Both the position numbers and the translations under genes were made by a program. Below, in pieces: positions 57,943 through 64,000 of a stretch of DNA of 64,000 bases. The notes under the pieces were generated by a model. The model was not told the origin of the DNA and searched no databases. It saw nothing but the letters and a program-made list of their open reading frames with translations. Every line of letters begins with the position of its first letter. Positions within the stretch are counted from its first letter, which is position 1. The DNA lies in assembly GCA_950106755.1 (NCBI GenBank), contig CATNNA010000008.1, forward strand, positions 434,001-498,000, read 5' to 3'. This stretch comes from Climacium dendroides (lineage: Eukaryota > Streptophyta > Bryopsida > Hypnales > Climaciaceae).

Positions 57943-59700
57943 TTTTTCCATGAATCCGAATTATTTCGCAGAGATTTGCAACTTCTGTGTTATTTTTTCG
58001 GACATGCTTCCACGTCAAACCGATACAAATTAATGGTTTGGTTTGTATTAATTACAACATCAAGACTACAATACTTTTTTGGAAACTCATTTGAAAAAGT
58101 GTGGGGAAGCAATAGGGTTGTCTTAAAATTAAGTTTTTCCATGAATCCTAATTATTTTGAAGATTTGCAACTTGTGTGTTACGTTTTTGGACATGCTTCC
58201 ACATCAAATCGATATAATTTATTGGTTTGGGTTTTATTAAATACAGCATGATTTGTAGTTCTTCATTTGAAATCCATTTCAAATGAAGAAGACAGCGTCG
58301 GAAAGCAATAGGGTTATCTTAAAATTAAGTTTTTCCATGAATCCTAATTATTTTGAACATTTGCAACTTGTGTGTTACGATTCTTGACATGCTTGCACGT
58401 CAAACCAATATAATTTATTGGTTTGGGTTCTATTAAATACAGCATGATTTGTAGAGTATTTGTTTTGAAATCCATTTCAAATGAAGAAGACAGCGTAGGA
58501 AAGCAATAGGGTTATCTTAAAATTAAGTTTTTCCATGAATCCTAATTATTTTGAACATTTGCAACTTGTGTGTTACGATTCTTGACATGCTTGCACGTCA
58601 AATCAATATAATTTATTGGTTTGGGTTCTATTAAATACAGCATGATTTGTAGAGTATTTGTTTTGAAATCCATTTCAAATGAAGAAGACAGCGTAGGAAA
58701 GCAATAGGGTTATCTTAAAATTAAGTTTTTCCATGAATCCTAATTATTTTGAACATTTGCAACTTGTGTGTTACGATTCTTGACATGCTTGCACGTCAAA
58801 CCAATATAATTTATTGGTTTGGGTTCTATTAAATACAGCATGATTTGTAGAGTATTTGTTTTGAAATCCATTTCAAATGAAGAAGGCAGCGTAGGAAAGC
58901 AATAGGGTTATCTTAAAATTAAGTTTTTCCATGAATCCTAATTATTTTGAACATTTGCAACTTGTGTGTTACGTTTCTTGACATGCTTGCACGTCAAACC
59001 AATATAATTTATTGGTTTGGGTTCTATTAAATACAGCATGATTTGTAGAGTATTTGTTTTGAAATCCATTTCAAATGAAGAAGGCAACGTAGGAAAGCAA
59101 TAGGGTTATCTTAAAATTAAGTTTTTCCATGAATCCTAATTATTTTGAACATTTGTAACTTGTGATTGTGTTACGTTTCTTGACATGCTTGCACGTCAAA
59201 CCAATATAATTTATTGGTTTGGGTTCTATTTAATACAACATGATTTTTAGAGTATTTGTTTTAAAAATCCATTTCAAATGAAGAAGGCAACGTAGGAAAG
59301 CAATAGGGTTATCTTAAAATTAAGTTTTTCCATGAATCCTAATTATTTTGAACATTTGCAACTTGTGTGTTACGATTCTTAACATGCTTGCGCGTCAAAC
59401 CAATATAATTTATTGGTTTGGGTTCTATTAAATACAGCATGATTTGTAGAGTATTTGTTTTGAAATCCATTTCAAATGAAGAAGGCAACGTAGGAAAGCA
59501 ATAGGGTTGTCTTAAAATTAAGTTTTTCCATGAATCCTAATTATTTTGAACATTTGTAACTTGTGATTGTGTTACGATTCTTGACATGCTTGCATGTCAA
59601 ACCGATATAATTTATTGGTTTGGGTTTTATTAAATACAGCATGATTTGTAGAGTATTTGTTTTGAAATCCATTTCAATTGAAGAAGTGTAGGAAAGCAAT
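57943..59700. repeat. 198-bp tandem repeat, about nine copies
   Basis: TTTTTCCATGAATCC recurs at 57943, 58134, 58330, 58528, 58726, 58924, 59122, 59325 and 59523, so the period is 191-203 and mostly exactly 198 bases. The first copy is the most diverged and central copies differ at only a few positions. Units carry ATTTATTGGTTTGGGTT and CAAATGAAGAAG. No coding potential. Confidence 0.92.
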
Positions 59701-59819
59701 ACGGTTCTTTTAAAATAATTTTACCCTAAAATCCTACCCGATGAATTCATCCTCAAAATTTCAGTAGAATTTTTATGTATTAGATAAAATGCAGAGCAAG
59801 AAATGGGTTGGCGCTAACC

Positions 59820-61545
59820 CTTGCTATGCTATCCATTCATCATTAGAATTTTATAAGAATTGTTGTGTAAAACTTTCAAATAAATCTTCAAATAAAAATC
59901 TCAAAAACTTTCTGAAGAACTTAATTCTTTTGGAATCCAAAATCACTTCAATTGAATGAATTTCTCAAAATTATTTAGTAGTAGCAATAGAAGATTGAAA
60001 TCATGAAAACTCACAACTCACAATAGAACAAAATCATAGAAATGCAAAGAAGTGTAAAGCCAAGAGAAGCAATGGATTTGCCTTCTCTATAATATCATCA
60101 TATGGATCCTCTCTAATATCACCTTAATTGCAACAACTATATTATTTCTATAATATCACCCTTTGTAAAAAGTGATATTATAGAAGTGGTTGCAAACAGC
60201 TACTCTATTTCTATGATATCACATTGTGTAAAAATACAATTTCTATGTATGCATGATTGACAATATTTTTACATAATATTTAAAATAATTATTTTACAGA
60301 CTTATTGAAATCATTATCATGCAATCTATTCAAATATATCAAATTTTTACTAATATGTAATACAATGAATGCGTAGCATAGCAAGCATGAGCCCCTAGTA
60401 TTAATGATAGCATTTGTGATATTATAGAGAGACTTATGATTTTAGTAGTATGACTAGCAGTTGGTGCTTGCTATGCTACGCATTCATCATTAGAATTTTA
60501 TAAGAAAATTTATGTATTAGATAGAATGCAGAACAAAAATTTCAATAAATCTTCAAATAAAAATGACTAAAAATCTTTGTATAATTTTTTTTATAAGTAA
60601 GCATATATTTAAATGTACAATAGAAATTTATTGAATGATGAATGAAACATATGCAATGATAAATACTTAAAAAAATACACATACATTAGAATGCATCAGA
60701 AATTTGACTTCATTGTTAATTAGAATTAGAATTTCATTAGAATTTCATTAGAATTTTTATGTATTAGATAGAATGCAGAGCAAGAATTTCAATAAATCTT
60801 CAAATAAAAATTACTAAAAATTTTATATAATTTTTATTAATAAATAAGCATATACTAAAATAAACAATAGAAATTTAATGAATGATGAATACGATAAAAG
60901 ATACATATACATTAGAGTGCATTAGAAATTTGACTCAATTGTTACAAAAAATGCCAACCCAAATAGAAAAATTTAAAAGAAAAATTTGTAAATCTCAAAA
61001 GCTTCATGAATAATTTAATTGTTGTGAAATCCAAAATCGGTTCAGTCTAATAAATTTCTCAAATCATTTGGTAGTAGCGATAGAAAATTGAAATCATGAA
61101 AGCTAAAAGCTCACAAAAGCACAAAATCATAGAAGTGCAAAGAAGTGTAAAGCCAAGAGAAGCAATTGATTTGCCACCTCTATAATATCATCCTATGGAT
61201 CCTCTTTAATATCACCTTAATTGCATCAACTATATTATTTCTATAATATCATCCTTTGTAAAAAGTGATATTACAGAAGTGATGGCAAATTGCTACTCTA
61301 TTTTTGTAATATCACATTGTATGAAAATACGATTTCTATGTATGCATGATTGGAAATATTTTTATAAAATAATTAAAATAATTTTTTTAAAGACTTATCA
61401 AAATCATTATCATGCATTCTATTCAAATATATCAAAATTTTACTAATATGTGATACAATAAATGCGTAGCATAGCAACCACAAGACCCTAGTATTAATGA
61501 TAGCATTTGTGATATTACAGAGGGACTTATGATTTTAGTAGTATG
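59820..61545. repeat. AT-rich inverted-terminus element in two tandem versions
   Basis: CTTGCTATGCTACGCATTCA at 60467 (and a variant at 59820) and its reverse complement ending at 60385 and 61477 bracket two related units of about 566 and 1011 bp. Both contain TCTATAATATCA-type and GTGATATTATAG blocks in matching order, and each is followed by the same ~75 bp (CCTAGTATTAATGATAGCAT). The second has extra internal sequence with its own repeats (60540-60960). It looks like a MITE-type element plus a direct duplication. No clear target duplication. Confidence 0.6.
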
Positions 61546-61626
61546 ATAAACAAACCAAATTTTGGAAAAAGGGTATCTATTATTATGTGAGGCTACAAAA
61601 AGGGACATATCACGGTCCAAGTACTT

Positions 61627-62710
61627 GGGACGGGTATTGAAGATGGTCGGGTATCAAAGCCGGGACGGGTATTGAAGATGGTCGAGTATCAAAGCTGGGT
61701 ATTGAAGAAGGCCGGGTACCTAAAACCACCTGGAAGAACCAGGTACCTAGACCGCCGGGTATTTGCCTGCAGAGGTCTGGAAACCTAGGGTTTGGTGTCC
61801 GCGCATTTTCGTGTCCGTTGTTTTGTCGTGCACCTCTGTTGTTCCCTCTGTTGTTTCCTCTGCTGTTCTCTTGTGTATTCCGCTATATTCTCGTGCATTC
61901 CACTGTTCTTTGGACGCATTTTTGTTGCATCTTTATTGTTTGTGCATTTCGCACTTGCCGGCAGTGGACACGCATTTTTTTTAGTACGGGCGTCGTGAAG
62001 AAGAGGACCTTGTTTTCCGCATTGTGTGTGACTTTGGAGTTCGATTCAATTGGGGGGACTTGAAGCTGTGAAGAAGCGAACCTCAAGGCGGGCGTCGTGA
62101 AGAAGCGGACCTTGAGCATTGTTTTCTGTGTGATTTTGGAGTTCCATTCGATCGAGGGGACTTGAAGCTGCTGGCTGGTGCTGTATGTTTGCATCTGAAC
62201 GAGGTGCAGCTTGATCTCAAGGACGTGCATCTTGAAGCAGGGTTTGGAGTTTGAGGTAAAAACCTGACTCAATTCATCACTGTTGTGTTAGTGCAATGGT
62301 TCTCTTGAGGCGTGTTTAAGGGTTTAGGTCTGTTTAAGGGTTCTCTTGGGTCTTTTCTCAATTCCTCCAAGATTGGAGTCTCTGTTCCTCTTAGGGTACT
62401 GATTTGAAAGTGGCACTTCTGCTTCTTTGGACACTTCGGGTTTGGGATTGGTTTTTTTGCTTTGTATTTGCTTTGTGTTGGGAATACTGTTCAATCCACC
62501 TTCTGAAGTCTTGAATTCAAAATAATGGAGGAGGTACTTTCACGACATTTCATGATTTGTATGCATAAGATGATATTTCTACATTGTATGAGATGCAAGT
62601 TGCGTGCATTTCTAAGATGCAAGCTGCGTGCATTTCTACAAGATGCATTTCTGCAAGCTACGTGCATTTCTACAAGATGCATTTCTGCAAGCTACGTGCA
62701 TTTCTACAAA
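61627..62710. repeat. Three short tandem repeats
   Basis: A ~35-bp unit (GGGACGGGTATTGAAGATGG) recurs about 2.5 times at 61627-61720. A ~107-bp unit beginning GGGCGTCGTGAAGAAG occurs twice at 61985-62175. A 34-bp unit (GTGCATTTCTACAAGATGCA) starts at 62628, 62662 and 62696. The surrounding sequence (61600-63600) has leader-like or intron-like composition, but I found no gene. Confidence 0.7.
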
Positions 62711-62719
62711 TGCATGTCT

Positions 62720-63660
62720 GCGTTTCTACATTGTTGGATTCAGCTACTTGTGTGAATCCTCATTGTACTTGTGTGGGGATTGTATTGTGCCAAAGCACTT
62801 TGCCGAGGTTCTCAAGCGCAAGGTTGTGTAACCTTATTCTACTTCCAAGAATAGGTACTAGTGGATAAGATACAACCACAACAACGAGGTTAGTATCTAG
62901 AACTTCATTGTTTGTTTTTCCTTGCTCACATGTGGTTGCACAATTTATTCTAGAAAATGAGCTTCTGGAGATAAGAGTTGTGTATTCTGTTGGGTGGTAT
63001 TTGCTCCCAACAGATTGGATCTTTATTTGTAATTGTTGGAAGGAATGTGGTTGCTTGAAATATGTTTGCAGTTTGTTTCTTGGCATTTGGTTTGCAATGT
63101 AAGTTTTTTAAAATTGGTTTGTTTTTTGCATTTCAGATTGACAATTGTAGCACTGGAGTTACAAGATTGTGGAGTCCATAATAAGCAGCTATACTGAAAG
63201 TAGGAGCTAAGTTGAGGCTGAAGTTGCATAGCGCTTGCTTGTAGAAACTCAGGTATGTATTAATTTCAATTCTCTTGCACCATCTCAGCTTTGAATAGTG
63301 ATTTCTGTGTGATTGTTGTAAAGCTAGCTACAATGTCCAATGGGGTTTAACTTGCGGGATGTATCGTGTGCGTACGTTCCTTTTTTAGTTCTCGTGAGGT
63401 TTGTTGTTTTCTGTTAGAATTCATGGTTTGGGAGTTTCTAGATGGAAACATGCTTGTTTGGGATGTTGTAGGTTTGTACAATGACTTTTTGGTTTTAGGT
63501 TTAGGTGGTCTGCTGGTTTGAGATGTTTTTGATTTCTTTGGCTTTTTTCAACTCTTGAATTTGTTGAAAATGTGGATAATATTGCAGGTTTTGGAGATTA
63601 ATCCATCTGCATTGCATTTCAAGGTCCTCATTTTTCAATTCCCGAGGTGAGTTATAATGC
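62720..63660. other. No gene recognised
   Basis: AT/T-rich sequence with only short frames on both strands. No domain, RNA gene or transposon end could be supported. Confidence 0.4.
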
Positions 63661-63669
63661 ACAGGACTT

Positions 63670-63820
63670 TGTTTAGGGTTTAGGGTTCAGAAAATGGCAT
63701 TCATTGTTTAGGGTCCAGTACTTCAGTTCCAGGGTTTGTTTAGGGTTCAGAGCTTAGGGTCCAGGGTTTCTTTAGGGTCCATTGCTTAGGGTTTAGGGTT
63801 TAGGGTTTAGGGTTTAGGGT
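63670..63820 (+). repeat. Second interstitial telomere-type repeat
   Basis: Degenerate GTTTAGGGTT units from 63670, ending in about five near-perfect TTTAGGG units (63785-63820). Interspersed GGGTCCAG/GGGTTCAG variants show decay or template-switch errors. Confidence 0.82.
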
Positions 63821-63983
63821 ATACTGAAGGTCTACGAATTAGAATTCAGAATGTCAAGGAAAGAAATGAGCAGCCACAACCACACAAATTCCCCAGAATC
63901 AGCCCAATACTACCCGGGCATCATCTTGTCAAACTTAATTCCTAAATGTACCACGAATGTAAGGCTCCTGAACGAAACTGCAA

Positions 63984-64000
63984 TTCAGGTCGCATCGACC
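63984..64000. repeat. Ninth AGGTCGA-type palindrome, cut by the window end
   Basis: TTCAGGTCGCATCGACC matches the palindromes at 55.9-56.7 kb and would be completed by CTGAA beyond the window. It suggests another cluster lies downstream. Confidence 0.7.

Overview
The window is repeat-dominated nuclear DNA of a land plant. The evidence is telomere-type TTTAGGG tracts, two transposase gene classes typical of plant CACTA (En/Spm) transposons, GT..AG introns, and exon fragments of plant pectinesterase and of the NMD helicase UPF1. I cannot fix the species; a non-seed plant (moss or fern) is a guess. No rRNA, intact tRNA or ordinary host gene was seen.

The most distinctive content is a set of nine related mobile elements, called E1-E8 and E5n here. 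Where both ends can be read they start TG, end ACA and are flanked by 5-bp target-site duplications: E1 981-4543, E2 7665-11942, E3 15149-18695, E5 23626-28790, E5n 25150-26882 (nested in E5), E6 33538-37098 and E7 43297-46861. E4 (18706-22133) is an inverted duplicate of E5. E8 (49149-~52095) is truncated. Eight of the nine carry one long ORF for a ~500-650 aa coiled-coil, gag-like protein. None shows a second copy of its own ends, so they behave as single units, most simply very large solo LTRs that carry a gene. Only the E3 ORF (16332-18275) is uninterrupted; the others have one to many nonsense changes or frameshifts.

Layout. 1-13367: a decayed multi-exon gene or transposon on +, ending in an FCP1-like phosphatase domain, split by E1 and E2. 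13368-~49.1 kb: what looks like a large CACTA-type element. It has a CACTA terminus at 13368, a long GCAACT subterminal array, a leftward tnpA-like gene (30087 to 22263, split by E5) and a rightward tnp2 gene (41791 to ~49148, split by E7 and cut by E8). Between the two genes lie shuffled exon fragments, including pectinesterase and UPF1. 18.7-28.8 kb is a large inverted duplication. 52.1-55.85 kb: a SINE-like sequence and a third transposase gene (DUF7869-like), with two in-frame stops in 966 codons. 55.9-56.7 kb: eight interspersed copies of a near-perfect palindrome, with a ninth at the window end. 57.7-63.8 kb: interstitial telomeric repeats, a 198-bp tandem repeat, an AT-rich inverted-repeat element in two copies, and short tandem repeats.

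History readable from the nesting: the tnpA-like gene received E5; E5 plus flanking gene sequence was duplicated in inverse; E5n then entered the right copy; and the left copy gained its own stop codon. Many disabling changes are C-to-T or G-to-A, as expected for methylated, silenced DNA.
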